From an uncultured Alteromonadaceae bacterium (GTDB taxonomy: Bacteria > Pseudomonadota > Gammaproteobacteria > Enterobacterales > Alteromonadaceae): 64,000 bases of DNA. The notes below the pieces were generated by a model. That model ran no database searches. It saw only the letters and a program-made list of their open reading frames with translations, and was not told the origin of the DNA. A program made the position numbers and the translations under genes. Every line of letters begins with the position of its first letter. Position 1 is the first letter of the stretch. Below are positions 10,330-21,772 of this stretch, piece by piece. The stretch covers positions 62,001 to 126,000 of the forward strand of contig CANLWS010000006.1 of assembly GCA_947494925.1 (NCBI GenBank), read 5' to 3'.

Positions 10330-11463
10330 TTACTTTTGAGCAAGCGCTTGAGCGGGCTCTTGGTATTCTAGGTTAAGTTGAGAGCCTAAAGCGTCAACAA
10401 CGGCTTTATACGTCACTATCCCTTTATGCACATTGAGACCGTTCAACAAGTGAGCATCGTCCAACATAGCTTGTTTTGGTCCTTTGTTTGCCAGAGCTAA
10501 TCCAAAAGGCAACGTTGCATTATTTAGGGCCATGGTTGATGTTCTTGCTACTCCACCAGGCATGTTAGCAACGCAATAATGTACAACTCCGTCAACTATG
10601 TAGACAGGATCCTGATGAGTCGTTGCTTTCGACGTTTCGAAACATCCTCCCTGATCAATGGCAACGTCCACAACGACTGAACCTTCTTTCATATTCTTAA
10701 TATGTTCTCTGGTGAGTAGTTTCGGTGCAGCTGCGCCCGGTATAAGCACAGCGCCAACAACTAAATCTGCTTTGGCTGAGTAATACTCAATGGCATCCAC
10801 AGTAGAAAAAACGGTTTTAACCTGACCATTAAAGATATCATCAATTTCTCTCAAACGACCAAGCGAGCGGTCCAGCATAGTAACGTCAGCTCCCATGCCA
10901 AGCGCCATTTTTGCTGCATTAGTTCCTACAACACCACCACCAATTATTAGTACCTTACCGGGCGCTACGCCTGGAACGCCACCTAGTAATGTTCCACTTC
11001 CACCTTGAGCTTTTTCGAGGAAATGTGCGCCCGCCTGAACTGCCATTCGCCCTGCAACTTCACTCATTGGAGCAAGAAGGGGAAGTGCGCCTCGGTTATC
11101 CGTCACAGTTTCATAAGCGATGCAAGTTGCACCTGAAGCTACAAGTAGTTCCGTCTGCAGCGGATCTGGTGCCAAATGAAGGTAGGTATACAAAGTCTGG
11201 CCTTCACGTAGCATTTTACATTCGTCGGGTTGAGGCTCTTTTACCTTCACAATCATATCTGCAGTTGCAAAAATTGACTCAGCTGCGGATTCTATACTGG
11301 CACCAGCAGCAATATATTGGTCATTATCGAAGCCAATAGCTGCCCCTGCGTTGTTTTCAACAACGACCTGATGACCATGACTAACAAATTCTTTGACTGC
11401 CGCTGGCGTCAAACCAACTCTATATTCGTGATTTTTTATTTCTTTAGGTACACCGATTAACAT
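10330..11463 (-). CDS. ald: Alanine dehydrogenase
   Basis: NAD-dependent oxidative deamination of L-alanine to pyruvate and ammonia, usually catabolic. The 377-residue protein starts [18 protein letters not shown], with substrate-binding Arg15. VKEPQPDE carries the active lysine, TYLHLAP the histidine and VAIDQGG the catalytic aspartate. The Rossmann motif is [16 protein letters not shown] Shine-Dalgarno lies six bases before the ATG. It is divergent from the Lrp-family gene at 11600, an arrangement in which Lrp-type regulators commonly control ald; that link is inferred. Confidence 0.95.
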   Translation of the reverse strand: MLIGVPKEIKNHEYRVGLTPAAVKEFVSHGHQVVVENNAGAAIGFDNDQYIAAGASIESAAESIFATADMIVKVKEPQPDECKMLREGQTLYTYLHLAPDPLQTELLVASGATCIAYETVTDNRGALPLLAPMSEVAGRMAVQAGAHFLEKAQGGSGTLLGGVPGVAPGKVLIIGGGVVGTNAAKMALGMGADVTMLDRSLGRLREIDDIFNGQVKTVFSTVDAIEYYSAKADLVVGAVLIPGAAAPKLLTREHIKNMKEGSVVVDVAIDQGGCFETSKATTHQDPVYIVDGVVHYCVANMPGGVARTSTMALNNATLPFGLALANKGPKQAMLDDAHLLNGLNVHKGIVTYKAVVDALGSQLNLEYQEPAQALAQK

Positions 11464-11599
11464 AGTAGGCTCCAGAATCCAAAAACGTTGACTAATTTTT
11501 CAGCGGCAAAGTATATGGGAGTTTTACAAAAAATTTATCCTGAATATTTGATATTTAAAGTATATAATTCTGCGTAAATTAATAAATGCAAAATAATGT
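11464..11599. promoter_or_regulatory. Divergent ald/lrp control region
   Basis: 136-bp AT-rich gap between divergent ald and lrp. A perfect TATAAT at 11563-11568 faces lrp, but no well-spaced -35 is obvious, which could mean activator dependence. Lrp-type proteins favour such AT-rich tracts. Confidence 0.4.
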
Positions 11600-12085
11600 A
11601 TGCTGATAAAAACGCCAAAACACCTCGACAGAATTGATAGAAACATATTAATTGAGTTACAGAAGAACGGTCGGATATCAAATTCAGATTTGGCCAAACT
11701 CGTTGGACTCAGTCCGAGTCCATGTCTTGAAAGGGTGCGAAGATTAGAGCAACAGAACTACATTACAGGATATCACGCCATCGTTAACCCAGAGTTACTT
11801 GGTGCTGCTATGTTGGTATTTGTAGAAATTACCTTAACAAAAACATCAGTGGATATTTTCGAAGAATTTTCTGCGGCAGTCAAAAAGCACGATGATATTC
11901 AGGAATGTCATTTAGTCTCAGGTAACTTTGATTTTTTGTTGAAAGCGCGAGTAGCGGATATGTCCAGTTATAGAAAGCTGCTTGGTGACACTTTATTGCG
12001 ACTACCTGGAGTGAGTGAATCCAGAACTTATGTTGTGATGGAAGAGGTTAAGCACACTAGTAGGTTAAAAATTAATCTTAAGTAA
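11600..12085 (+). CDS. lrp: Leucine-responsive regulatory protein, Lrp/AsnC family
   Basis: Transcription regulator with an N-terminal winged helix-turn-helix (LDRIDRNILIELQKNGRIS, then LAKLVGLSPSPCLERVRRLE) and a C-terminal RAM ligand domain (about residues 70-150) that forms octamers and binds amino acids. At 161 residues it is close to E. coli Lrp (164) and carries the global-Lrp-like CLERVRRLE and GNFDFLLKARV stretches. It lies between divergent ald and downstream ftsK; lrp immediately upstream of ftsK is the E. coli order, supporting true Lrp rather than a dedicated AldR. Confidence 0.9.
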   Translation: MLIKTPKHLDRIDRNILIELQKNGRISNSDLAKLVGLSPSPCLERVRRLEQQNYITGYHAIVNPELLGAAMLVFVEITLTKTSVDIFEEFSAAVKKHDDIQECHLVSGNFDFLLKARVADMSSYRKLLGDTLLRLPGVSESRTYVVMEEVKHTSRLKINLK

Positions 12086-12198
12086 ATTCTTAACGACAAA
12101 TAGGCGCGATATCACAAGCAATTACTAGGATTTTAGGAATCGAATTGGTATTGTAATAGGCCGTTCGAAGAATAAATATAATAACGATAAAAACTTAT

Positions 12199-14637
12199 AT
12201 GGCGCGTCTAACTGGTATCCAACGGATTATGGAAGTAGGCATGATGATTTCATCAGCCTTCGCATTTTTCCTACTCCTTGCACTATATTCCTTTCACCCT
12301 GCTGATCCGAGTTGGAGCCAGGCAGGTTTGCAAGGTGATATCCATAATTGGGTTGGTCCTATCGGCGCCTGGTTTGCTGATATTTTATTTTTTGCATTTG
12401 GGTCTGTAGCTTATGTGTTGCCTTTCGCCTGTGCCTTCCTGGGCTGGTTTTTATTCCAACAAATTAAAAAGATAACTGAGTTTGATTACCTGACTATTGG
12501 TTTACGAATTATTGGTTGTCTATTATTGGTCCTGGGTATAACGGGTCTATTCAGTATAAATTTCAATGATCTCTATCATTATTCATCAGGTGGAACGATA
12601 GGGGACATCATTAGCACTTCCTTGATCCCCTATTTTAGTCTTGCTGGCACTACCTTATTACTACTCTGTTTTGTCTGTACAGGGTTTACTCTGATAACTG
12701 GTATCTCCTGGCTAAGCATAGTAGATAAGCTTGGCTCACTGACTATTGTCTTAGGAATTGGCGTCTACAACGCTCCCAAACGAATTCAGAATACCTCTAT
12801 TCCCTTGCTGTCTTTCAGACCATTAGAAAAAGATAATACTGCAGAAGATCAACAAGAAATACAGATAACCAGCTTACGAGCAGAACCCCAGGTCAATGAT
12901 GATGCCTTTACTGCCATTGAAGAACCGGACTTTGAAATTCCGGATGAGGTGTTTGACGCAGCTGAACCTAAACCTGAAAAGAAACCTCATATTTTATCGG
13001 TTGCCGAACTGAAGAAAAAAATTCGTAGTAAAAAAGCGGATAAATCAGATAAGAACGGTGCAGAGCTATCCATTCAACCAGAAACGTCAGATGTTGATAA
13101 AGCACAGGTAACTAGTGAAGAACAAGAAAACGATACACCTTTAACGCCAATGCCATCATTCGAGTTGCTGGATAGAGCTGACAAAGTTAAAAATCCTATT
13201 TCTCAGGAAGAATTGGATGCTGTATCACGATTGGTTGAAGCAAAACTCGCGGATTTTAATATCGAAGCCAGAGTCGTAGGTGTTTACCCAGGTCCCGTTA
13301 TTACGCGATTTGAATTGGATTTAGCACCAGGTGTTAAAGTCAGTAAAATAACCACCTTGTCTAAGGATTTAGCCCGGGCAATGTCGGCAATTTCAGTTCG
13401 GGTTGTGGAAGTCATCCCCGGAAAATCCGTTATAGGGTTAGAGTTACCGAATAAAAACAGGGAAATGGTCAGACTGAGTGAAGTCATTAGTTGTCAGTCG
13501 TTTCAGGGTAATGAATCACCATTGACTATGGTGTTAGGTGCAGATATCTCAGGCAAACCTGTTATCGTCGACCTGGCTAAAATGCCTCACCTTTTGGTCG
13601 CAGGTACGACAGGATCCGGTAAATCAGTAGGTGTAAATGTGATGATACTCAGCTTACTGTATAAATCCACACCCGAAGACGTTCGGATGATCATGATTGA
13701 TCCCAAGATGCTGGAGCTGTCTGTATATGAGGGCATTCCGCACCTCTTGGCAGAAGTTGTCACTGATATGAAGGAAGCAGCAAATGCCTTGCGTTGGTGC
13801 GTGGGGGAAATGGAACGGCGTTATCGCTTGATGTCTGCATTGGGTGTTCGAAATCTCAAAGGGTTTAATGCCAAGGTACTAAAAGCCATAGAAGATGGCC
13901 AACCTATTAAAGATCCACTGTGGAAGTCAGAAGAAAGCATGGAGACTGAAGCCCCTGATCTGGAAAAACTACCAGCAATTGTAGTCGTGGTCGACGAGTT
14001 CGCTGACATGATGATGATAGTGGGTAAAAAGGTTGAAGAATTAATTGCCCGTATTGCACAAAAAGCGCGAGCAGCTGGGATTCACTTGGTCTTGGCTACT
14101 CAGCGACCGTCCGTTGATGTCATTACTGGACTAATAAAAGCGAATATTCCAACTCGTATCGCTTTTCAGGTATCTTCAAAAATTGATTCCAGAACCATTC
14201 TTGATCAGCAAGGAGCTGAAACCTTGTTAGGTATGGGTGACATGCTCTATCTTCCCCCTGGAACAGGTGTACCGACACGTGTGCATGGCGCATTTGTCGA
14301 TGATCATGAAGTTCATGCGGTAGTGGCGGACTGGAAGCGTCGTGGCGAACCTGAGTACATTGATGAAATATTAAATGGCGATGCGAGTGCAGAAACATTA
14401 TTGCCTGGTGAAGTCGCTGAAGGGGCAGATCAAGAATATGATGCCTTCTATGATGAGGCAGTTGCATTTGTCACCGAAACTCGACGAGCATCGGTTTCCA
14501 GTGTGCAGCGAAAATTCAGAATTGGTTACAATAGAGCTGCAAGATTGGTGGAACAAATGCAGGAAAGTGGCGTCGTAAGTGCACCAGGCCATAATGGTAA
14601 TAGAGACGTTCTGGCTCCACCAGCACCAAGGGTTTAA
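12199..14637 (+). CDS. ftsK: DNA translocase FtsK
   Basis: Septum-anchored hexameric DNA pump that clears and resolves chromosome termini with XerCD at division. The 812 residues contain about four N-terminal membrane segments (roughly 15-180), a fairly short acidic, Lys/Glu-rich linker (about 210-330), and the RecA-like motor with Walker A at 469-476 (GTTGSGKS) and Walker B ending at Asp599-Glu600 (IVVVVDEF). A C-terminal winged-helix gamma domain (about 745-805, ending [16 protein letters not shown]) reads KOPS. It is shorter than E. coli FtsK (1329) because the linker is short, which is common outside Enterobacteria. lolA starts three bases after its stop. Confidence 0.96.
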   Translation: MARLTGIQRIMEVGMMISSAFAFFLLLALYSFHPADPSWSQAGLQGDIHNWVGPIGAWFADILFFAFGSVAYVLPFACAFLGWFLFQQIKKITEFDYLTIGLRIIGCLLLVLGITGLFSINFNDLYHYSSGGTIGDIISTSLIPYFSLAGTTLLLLCFVCTGFTLITGISWLSIVDKLGSLTIVLGIGVYNAPKRIQNTSIPLLSFRPLEKDNTAEDQQEIQITSLRAEPQVNDDAFTAIEEPDFEIPDEVFDAAEPKPEKKPHILSVAELKKKIRSKKADKSDKNGAELSIQPETSDVDKAQVTSEEQENDTPLTPMPSFELLDRADKVKNPISQEELDAVSRLVEAKLADFNIEARVVGVYPGPVITRFELDLAPGVKVSKITTLSKDLARAMSAISVRVVEVIPGKSVIGLELPNKNREMVRLSEVISCQSFQGNESPLTMVLGADISGKPVIVDLAKMPHLLVAGTTGSGKSVGVNVMILSLLYKSTPEDVRMIMIDPKMLELSVYEGIPHLLAEVVTDMKEAANALRWCVGEMERRYRLMSALGVRNLKGFNAKVLKAIEDGQPIKDPLWKSEESMETEAPDLEKLPAIVVVVDEFADMMMIVGKKVEELIARIAQKARAAGIHLVLATQRPSVDVITGLIKANIPTRIAFQVSSKIDSRTILDQQGAETLLGMGDMLYLPPGTGVPTRVHGAFVDDHEVHAVVADWKRRGEPEYIDEILNGDASAETLLPGEVAEGADQEYDAFYDEAVAFVTETRRASVSSVQRKFRIGYNRAARLVEQMQESGVVSAPGHNGNRDVLAPPAPRV

Positions 14638-14640
14638 GAA

Positions 14641-15273
14641 GTGAAAAAATATTCGTACTTGTTTAGTTTAATTGTCGTCTTTTCAAGCTTGGTTATAGGT
14701 GAGGAAAACAACAAAGGTGATGTAGATCTAGCTAAAGTTGCATTGCAGACATTGCTTTTAAGCATGCAGAATTATGAGGCGTCATTTGCTCAAACCGTCA
14801 CTGATGCCGAGGGGGAAATATTACAGGAATCAGAAGGTAAGATTTTCTTAAAACAACCTAACAGGTTGTACTGGGAAGTTTCAGAGCCAAACGAAACAAT
14901 CTTAATCGCTGATGGCCAGACCGCTTGGCATGTAGATCCCTTTGTGGAACAGGTTATTGCAATGGATCAGTCTAAGGCAGTTGAAAACAATCCTATGATA
15001 TTGCTTACCAGTTCTGATATGACAGATTGGGATCAATTCGATGTTGTGAAAAATGATCAAGAATTTGAAGTTACCAGCCGCGATCTGGATTCACAGATCA
15101 GTAAGCTAACTTTTGTATTCTCTGGCATGACCATGACGGGTTTAAAATACTCAGATCGCACCGAACAAGTAAGTGCATTAAAATTCAGTGCAGTTAAACA
15201 GAACCAAAATATTGATGATGCGTTATTTAATTTTACGTTGCCACCAGATTTTGAACTGGACGACCAGCGTTAA
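14641..15273 (+). CDS. lolA: Outer-membrane lipoprotein carrier protein
   Basis: Periplasmic chaperone that carries lipoproteins from LolCDE to LolB. The GTG-initiated 210-residue precursor has a signal peptide (KKYSYLFSLIVVFSSLVIG, cleavage near residue 20) and the LolA half-barrel with the conserved ASFAQTVTDAEG, PNRLYWEVSEPNE and DGQTAWHVDP segments. It lies three bases after ftsK and six before rarA, the conserved ftsK-lolA-rarA order. Confidence 0.94.
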   Translation: MKKYSYLFSLIVVFSSLVIGEENNKGDVDLAKVALQTLLLSMQNYEASFAQTVTDAEGEILQESEGKIFLKQPNRLYWEVSEPNETILIADGQTAWHVDPFVEQVIAMDQSKAVENNPMILLTSSDMTDWDQFDVVKNDQEFEVTSRDLDSQISKLTFVFSGMTMTGLKYSDRTEQVSALKFSAVKQNQNIDDALFNFTLPPDFELDDQR

Positions 15274-15279
15274 ATTATT

Positions 15280-16602
15280 ATGGAGTTGTTTGACCAACAG
15301 CATGACTTTGCTCCCTTAGCCGCGCGTTTAAGACCAAAAACCATTGACGAGTATGTCGGTCAACAACATATAGTCGGCGAAGGCAAACCATTGCGAGCAG
15401 CCATTCAAAAAGGATTTTGCCATTCAATGATCTTATGGGGCCCCCCGGGTACCGGTAAAACGACATTGGCTGAAATAATTGCCGGACATTGCAACGCGCA
15501 CGTAGAACGAATATCGGCTGTAACCTCTGGTGTAAAAGACATTCGTACTGCCATTGAAGTTGCTAAACAACAATCCAGCATGCGTGGTAAACGCACTATT
15601 TTATTTGTTGATGAAGTACACCGTTTCAACAAAAGTCAGCAAGATGCATTTTTACCCCATATTGAAGATGGCACAGTTATATTTATCGGCGCTACGACAG
15701 AAAATCCTTCGTTTGAACTTAACAGTGCATTGTTGTCCCGTGCTCGGGTTTATGTGCTTAAATCCCTATTAAAAGAAGACCTTAATCTTGTCCTAGATAG
15801 GGCTGTAAATGATGAAGATTTGGGTTTGGGTAAGTTACAGTTAGCATTTGCTGAAAACGCTAGAGAGATGTTGTTGGAACTGGCAGGTGGTGACGCAAGG
15901 CGACTACTTAATTATATTGAACTCGCCGCGGATTTCGCTTCGCAAGGCGAAATAAATGTACAAACTATTACAGAAGCAGTCGGTGGTAAGGTCAGTCAGT
16001 TTGACAAAGGTGGCGATCATTTTTACGACATGATTTCTGCATTTCATAAGTCTGTGAGAGGCTCATCGCCTGATGGGGCTCTATATTGGTACGCCAGAAT
16101 GCTGGTAGCTGGATGTGATCCTCTGTATGTTGCAAGGCGTTTATTGGCTATTTCCTCTGAAGATATTGGCAATGCCGACCCGAGAGCCATGCAGATATGC
16201 TTAAATGCATGGGATATTTTCCATCGTGTAGGTCCTGCTGAAGGGGAAAGAGCGATTGCCCAGGCAACCCTTTATTGTGCTGCTGCTGCGAAAAGTAATG
16301 CAGTCTACATGGCCTTTAATCAGGCCGTAGAAGATGCCAAATCACTGGCCGATTTTGACGTGCCTCTGCATTTACGAAATGCCCCAACCACATTGATGAA
16401 AGAGATGGGCCATGGGAATGAATATCGCTATGCACATAACGAGACTAACGCTTATGCAGCAGGGGAGTGTTACCTGCCTGAAGAAATAAAAGACAAACAA
16501 TATTACTTCCCGTCAGAACGGGGACTGGAAAAACAACTAAAAGCTAAATTGGAATTTTTACAAGGCTTGGATAAACAAAGCTCGAACAAAAGGTATAACT
16601 AA
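15280..16602 (+). CDS. rarA: Replication-associated recombination protein A (AAA+ ATPase)
   Basis: MgsA/WRNIP1-family ATPase acting at stalled replication forks and interacting with SSB. The 440-residue protein has Walker A GPPGTGKT at 54-61, Walker [12 protein letters not shown], sensor [10 protein letters not shown] and the C-terminal tetramerisation domain with [16 protein letters not shown]. The start ATG follows lolA by six bases. Length and motifs fit RarA closely. Confidence 0.95.
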   Translation: MELFDQQHDFAPLAARLRPKTIDEYVGQQHIVGEGKPLRAAIQKGFCHSMILWGPPGTGKTTLAEIIAGHCNAHVERISAVTSGVKDIRTAIEVAKQQSSMRGKRTILFVDEVHRFNKSQQDAFLPHIEDGTVIFIGATTENPSFELNSALLSRARVYVLKSLLKEDLNLVLDRAVNDEDLGLGKLQLAFAENAREMLLELAGGDARRLLNYIELAADFASQGEINVQTITEAVGGKVSQFDKGGDHFYDMISAFHKSVRGSSPDGALYWYARMLVAGCDPLYVARRLLAISSEDIGNADPRAMQICLNAWDIFHRVGPAEGERAIAQATLYCAAAAKSNAVYMAFNQAVEDAKSLADFDVPLHLRNAPTTLMKEMGHGNEYRYAHNETNAYAAGECYLPEEIKDKQYYFPSERGLEKQLKAKLEFLQGLDKQSSNKRYN

Positions 16603-16603
16603 G

Positions 16604-18290
<1,687 letters not shown>

Positions 18291-18303
18291 GTTGAGAAGT
18301 TAT

Positions 18304-18642
18304 CTACAGACATTTAGCCGGTTTTGGTAAACCGGCTATTTTCGTGGCTTGTTTAGCTGGCCCTTTTGGGAATAGCCTGTGCAGATACCGGCTATTACCC
18401 TTATCTGGTCCAAATTTCTGAGCCATAGCTTTCACCAATGCGCGGATAGCGGGGCTGGTATTGTATTCCAGATAAAATTCCCTAACAAAATTAACCACTT
18501 CCCAGCGATTTTCATCCATTTCGATATTTTCAGACTGGGCTAAAAGCGGCGCCATTTCAGGTTTCCAATCCTGAACATCCAATAAATAGCCCAGTTTATC
18601 AGTGGCTATTTTACGGTTTTTAAATTCAATGAAATATTCCAC
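18304..18642 (-). CDS. tusE: tRNA 2-thiouridine synthesis sulfurtransferase TusE (DsrC family)
   Basis: Last sulfur carrier of the Tus relay: receives persulfide from TusD and hands it to MnmA for 2-thiolation of wobble U34. The 112-residue product ends [19 protein letters not shown], with the conserved penultimate cysteine on the flexible arm and the family block [17 protein letters not shown] at 18642 is preferred; it lies four bases after the tusB stop and gives normal TusE length, while a TTG at 18669 would overlap tusB. Its 3' end overlaps the predicted serS terminator stem. Confidence 0.92.
   Translation of the reverse strand: MEYFIEFKNRKIATDKLGYLLDVQDWKPEMAPLLAQSENIEMDENRWEVVNFVREFYLEYNTSPAIRALVKAMAQKFGPDKGNSRYLHRLFPKGPAKQATKIAGLPKPAKCL
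18315..18342 (+). terminator. serS terminator lying inside the tusE 3' coding end
   Basis: Perfect 10-bp stem, TAGCCGGTTT and AAACCGGCTA, with loop TGGT, followed by TTTT on the plus strand. It begins 24 bases after the serS stop and lies within the last codons of convergent tusE, so the same bases encode tusE and form the hairpin. Confidence 0.7.
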
Positions 18643-18646
18643 TATT

Positions 18647-18931
18647 TTACCAACTAATGACGTTATCAAAGCGAAGACAAAGTTCTACCATTTGCGAGTA
18701 GTCAATTGGCTTAGCAGCGCTATTATTAACTAACCCCCTGGCCAACATGTCTTCCTTAAGGATATAGAGCTCTGCATTAACGCTGGATAATTCTTGCAGA
18801 ATACCCGGATTCCGCAAAACGTACACTGCATCCTGAGTAAGTAAAAGCCCATCTTCAGAAGTCAATAGTTGTATGAGACTGCTAAGGTTAGTGTGATTAA
18901 AAGGACTTGTGTGTAATTTGTATAAGTTCAC
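18647..18931 (-). CDS. tusB: Sulfurtransferase complex subunit TusB (DsrH family)
   Basis: Small subunit of the hexameric TusBCD sulfur-relay complex. The 94 residues fit the DsrH/TusB length, with the fold-defining LYKLHTSPF start, a hydrophobic core around [13 protein letters not shown], and an ending like other TusB proteins ([17 protein letters not shown]). It directly follows tusC with no gap and precedes tusE by four bases. The assignment rests on context as well as sequence, since TusB is poorly conserved. Confidence 0.85.
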   Translation of the reverse strand: MNLYKLHTSPFNHTNLSSLIQLLTSEDGLLLTQDAVYVLRNPGILQELSSVNAELYILKEDMLARGLVNNSAAKPIDYSQMVELCLRFDNVISW

Positions 18932-19285
18932 TTAGAAGGTCACCACTGCATTTGTGTTTAACATGGCCACTATCTCCTGCTTATTCAGCAATGTGACCTC
19001 TATACACAAGTCTTTGGTTGATAGGTTTCTGGCAGCCAAGCTTTCCTCACACACGTAGATGTACTCAACATCGTAAAATTCTAAAGCAGCAAATGTTTTA
19101 CTGTAATTTTTATGTTCAATCTCGTTTGGTGCCTGATTGCTAAGCAACTGAAAAATACCGTCATCCAGAAAGATAAAATTAACCTGTTGCCCAAAACTGG
19201 CAGCAGCTAGACAGAGGTCAAGTGCTTCTAATCCGTCGGCACTGCCATAAGGCGCAGAACGATTAATAATGGTCAGGGCGCTCAA
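18932..19285 (-). CDS. tusC: Sulfurtransferase complex subunit TusC (DsrF family)
   Basis: Middle subunit of TusBCD in tRNA U34 thiolation. The 117-residue protein contains the DsrE-like core INRSAPYGSADGLEALDL and AASFGQQVNFIFLDDGIFQLL. The start overlaps the tusD stop by four bases (19282-19285), so the two are translationally coupled. The family has no catalytic cysteine of its own; sulfur passes through TusD. Confidence 0.9.
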   Translation of the reverse strand: MSALTIINRSAPYGSADGLEALDLCLAAASFGQQVNFIFLDDGIFQLLSNQAPNEIEHKNYSKTFAALEFYDVEYIYVCEESLAARNLSTKDLCIEVTLLNKQEIVAMLNTNAVVTF

Positions 19286-19671
19286 AACTGTATGGTCCTG
19301 TCTGACCCATTGATTAATTCTATTAGCTCACCAAGGCCTACTTCTTCGAACGGTGCAGTAAGATTGTAGTGAACAAGATCTCTTTCAATAGCATCTTCTT
19401 TGTTGATTATCCCTCGGCGATTGGCAGCAGTGACACAGACATTAAGCGGTACCAGATGCAGATCATTCAATGTTTTCCATTTTTGGTACATATTAAGTTC
19501 ATCAGCATGTGGTGTCTGAAAATTATTGCTGTTATTAACGCCAGATTGATAGAAGAAAATACCCGCTAGTGTATGACCGCCGTTTATTGCAGCATCAGCA
19601 AATCTATACGCAGAATAAGCCCGTTGCGTATCAAATGGAGAGTGGGTCACGAGAATACAAAATGAAGCCAT
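19282..19671 (-). CDS. tusD: Sulfurtransferase complex subunit TusD (DsrE family)
   Basis: Persulfide-carrying subunit of TusBCD: accepts sulfur from TusA and passes it to TusE. The 129-residue product has Cys79 in VPLNVCVTAANRRGI, matching the active cysteine of E. coli TusD, and the FFYQSGVNNSN loop. It heads the minus-strand order tusD-tusC-tusB-tusE. Only about 20 bases separate its start from the yccA terminator, leaving little room for a promoter of its own. Confidence 0.93.
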   Translation of the reverse strand: MASFCILVTHSPFDTQRAYSAYRFADAAINGGHTLAGIFFYQSGVNNSNNFQTPHADELNMYQKWKTLNDLHLVPLNVCVTAANRRGIINKEDAIERDLVHYNLTAPFEEVGLGELIELINGSDRTIQF

Positions 19672-19690
19672 GCGTTATTGATACCATAAA

Positions 19691-19725
19691 CAAAAACACC
19701 CCAGCAAATGCTGAGGTGTTTTTTT
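19691..19725. terminator. Bidirectional-looking terminator downstream of yccA
   Basis: AACACC-C-CAGC pairs with GCTG-A-GGTGTT (one mismatch) around AAAT, with A-run and T-run flanks. On the minus strand it sits between the yccA stop (19743) and the tusD start (19671). Confidence 0.75.
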
Positions 19726-19742
19726 ATTAAAAACTCGTGTTT

Positions 19743-20411
19743 TTAGTCGTCGCCGCTAAATGCACCGATAAGGTGAAGTAGTGACGTGAACAAGTTATAA
19801 ATGTTCAGGTACATGGATACTGTTGCACGGATATAGTTAGTCTCTCCACCATTAACGATTCGGCTGGTATCAAACAAAATAAAACCAGACATGATGAATA
19901 CAATAACAGCGTTAATTGCCAAGCTTAGTGCCGGGATAGCAAAAAAGATGTTCGCTATCATAGCGACTATGGCAACAATTAAACCAACCATCAAGAAACC
20001 ACCCATAAATGAGAAATCTTTTTTGGTTGTTAACACATAGCCAGACAATCCGAAGAATACCAGTGCTGTGCCTCCGAAGGCTTGCATGATAATTTCAGGA
20101 CCATTAGCAAAGCCTGCGTAGTACCCGAGTGTGTATCCTAGAGATCCACCTAATAAACCGGTAAAGGCAAATACAAACCAAATACCAGCAGAGCTTTGTG
20201 CGGCTTTATTTAGGAAGAATATCATAACCAATGCGGCGATATTCATACCTAATGCTGCCATTGGGCTTATTCCGATGGCATAGGATACGCCAGCACACAC
20301 GGCACTAAACGTAAGTGTCATCGCCAATAACATATAGGTGTTCCGCAACACTTTATTGGTTTGCAGTACCGACGGTTGACCCGCTGCGCTGTAAGTTGAA
20401 CGTTGTTCCAT
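19743..20411 (-). CDS. yccA: Bax inhibitor-1/YccA family inner-membrane protein
   Basis: Seven-helix inner-membrane protein. E. coli YccA binds FtsH and modulates its proteolysis of membrane proteins. The 222 residues show seven hydrophobic segments, a cytoplasmic N-terminus (SAAGQPSVLQTNKVLRNTY), GFILFDTSRIVNGGETNYI near the end and an acidic C-terminus (GAFSGDD), as in the family. The ATG at 20411 is preferred over a TTG at 20423, because GGAGGTGAC lies just before the ATG and the TTG would include that site. Confidence 0.9.
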   Translation of the reverse strand: MEQRSTYSAAGQPSVLQTNKVLRNTYMLLAMTLTFSAVCAGVSYAIGISPMAALGMNIAALVMIFFLNKAAQSSAGIWFVFAFTGLLGGSLGYTLGYYAGFANGPEIIMQAFGGTALVFFGLSGYVLTTKKDFSFMGGFLMVGLIVAIVAMIANIFFAIPALSLAINAVIVFIMSGFILFDTSRIVNGGETNYIRATVSMYLNIYNLFTSLLHLIGAFSGDD

Positions 20412-20610
20412 TGTCACCTCCAAAAGGCAAAGTAAAGTTAATAACTGAGTAAATTACTAAAGTATTACACTAATAGTGTATTTGTATGGGGTTTAGTTCC
20501 ATTTTTCAAGTTAAATCGTAAGCAAAACACGTAAGAATTCGTAAATGGATTAAATATTCGTCAAATAGTGCAAAGAAGTAGCAATTGAACATTTTTTTCT
20601 TATTTGGGGC

Positions 20611-20639
20611 TTTACAACAACAACAAAGGTCATTAATAT
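20611..20639 (+). promoter_or_regulatory. Promoter of tRNA-Ser
   Basis: TTTACA (20611-20616), a 17-bp spacer and TAATAT (20634-20639), about 15 bases before the tRNA 5' end. A GC-rich stretch follows the -10, consistent with a stable-RNA promoter. Confidence 0.65.
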
Positions 20640-20653
20640 TCGCCCCACTTCGC

Positions 20654-20745
20654 GGAGAGGTGGCAGAGCTCGGTTTAATGCACCTGACTTGAAATCAGAC
20701 GTAGGGTCAAACCTACCGGGGGTTCGAATCCCTCCCTCTCCGCCA
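20654..20745 (+). tRNA. tRNA-Ser (anticodon UGA)
   Basis: 92 bases including an encoded CCA. The acceptor arms GGAGAGG and CCTCTCC pair. The anticodon loop CTTGAAA reads TGA between ACCTGA-type stem arms. A long class II variable arm (ACGTAGGGTCAAACCTACC region) and the T arm with GGTTCGAATCC are present. Confidence 0.97.
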
Positions 20746-20751
20746 ATATTC

Positions 20752-20779
20752 AAGGCCTCGCACTACGCGGGGCCTTCTT
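20752..20779 (+). terminator. Terminator of tRNA-Ser
   Basis: AAGGCC-T-CGC and GCG-G-GGCCTT form a GC-rich stem around ACTAC, followed by CTTCTTC. It starts seven bases after the tRNA CCA. Confidence 0.7.
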
Positions 20780-20917
20780 CGTTTTAGGCCTGGGTAATAT
20801 TTTCGGGTAATATACAGCCTGTGTTTAAACCCAGTTCCCCCGCGAAGGTCAAAGGCAATTACTGGATTTCAATTGAATTTGAACTCAATACAATACTTCC
20901 AACATTTATTGATATCG

Positions 20918-21268
20918 CTAAGACGCGGTGGCAACAAAATGATTATTGTCACCACCACATTCTTTCTGAATGTCTTCTATGCGCATTATTAACCTCTCAT
21001 TATATTCTCCATTTGCCAGTTTCCATCGGCTACTATATTCTCCCGAAATAAGGTTCAGTAGCGCAGCTGTGGGCAGAATGGTTGCGACACCGTTGGCAAA
21101 TTGTTCGCCGCTGGTTACATAGTTCTTCTGTAACTGACTGATCTGTTTTTGTGCATGTTTGCAGTCAATTGGCATGTCCAGCTCTGCTTGTAGTGAATGA
21201 TGACGGTCAATCGCAGAAGCACAGCCTGTGGTAAAAAGTACAAAACTCAGAACGATAAAAAATTTCAT
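20918..21268 (-). CDS. Small predicted lipoprotein, function unknown
   Basis: I do not recognise a named family. The 116-residue precursor starts KFFIVLSFVLFTTGCAS, a lipoprotein signal with lipobox TTGC and lipidated Cys16. The mature part is about 100 residues, hydrophilic, with a central hydrophobic stretch (GVATILPTAALLNLI) and two further cysteines (in DCKHAQ and KECGGD) that could form a disulfide. AGAGG precedes the ATG by seven bases. It is likely at the outer membrane because the residue after Cys is Ala, not Asp. It stands alone on the minus strand between the tRNA-Ser and uvrY. Confidence 0.7.
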   Translation of the reverse strand: MKFFIVLSFVLFTTGCASAIDRHHSLQAELDMPIDCKHAQKQISQLQKNYVTSGEQFANGVATILPTAALLNLISGEYSSRWKLANGEYNERLIMRIEDIQKECGGDNNHFVATAS

Positions 21269-21477
21269 AATACGGCCTCTAAACTGTTTGAATATTGAAC
21301 AGCATAGAGTAAAAAAAAGATAAAAATAGAGTGCTAAATCAAACGTGAGGAAAACGTTATCCGTTGTGATATTTGCGTGAAATTTTCCATATTAAATCGG
21401 GATTTAAAAAATCATAATTCTACAATGGTAAAAATAGAGTATGCCGGATGACGAAAATTAAGGAGCCTTGATAACTG

Positions 21478-21696
21478 GTGGCAGCAAGTGAAAGTTACGA
21501 TGAAGTATCGAGTTTAACAAAGCCGATAAAATGCCGGTGCGGCGGAGAACCCACGCAACCTCGATTAAATGGCCGATGTAAAGACAGATGGAAAATCAGA
21601 TGTTCTGTCTTATCCTGTCAGGCAATTAATATAGGGCAGGGAAGGCAAGATACAATTATTGGTTGGAACAGACTTAGCCAACATTTCTATCGATGA
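21478..21696 (+). CDS. Small Cys-rich (zinc-ribbon-like) protein, hypothetical
   Basis: 72 residues from a GTG. Two cysteine pairs (CRC near residue 20 and CSVLSC near 43-48) flank a basic segment, and the C-terminal IIGWNRL recalls the AxxWNxR ending of Lar-type restriction-alleviation zinc ribbons. That resemblance is weak and the function is not assigned. An AAGGAG lies 12 bases before the GTG, a longer spacing than ideal. No alternative ORF competes in this interval, but it could be non-coding. Confidence 0.45.
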   Translation: MAASESYDEVSSLTKPIKCRCGGEPTQPRLNGRCKDRWKIRCSVLSCQAINIGQGRQDTIIGWNRLSQHFYR

Positions 21697-21772
21697 TTCC
21701 GCAATTGGGTGCATTCATTCTTGTATTTATGTTATTTTGCTCGACTAGCAATCATTAAATTCAGAGGTACGT

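Noticed and set aside
14123-14467. His-rich minus-strand ORF inside ftsK
   Set aside because: Antisense to the conserved FtsK motor domain; composition is an artefact of the opposite strand.
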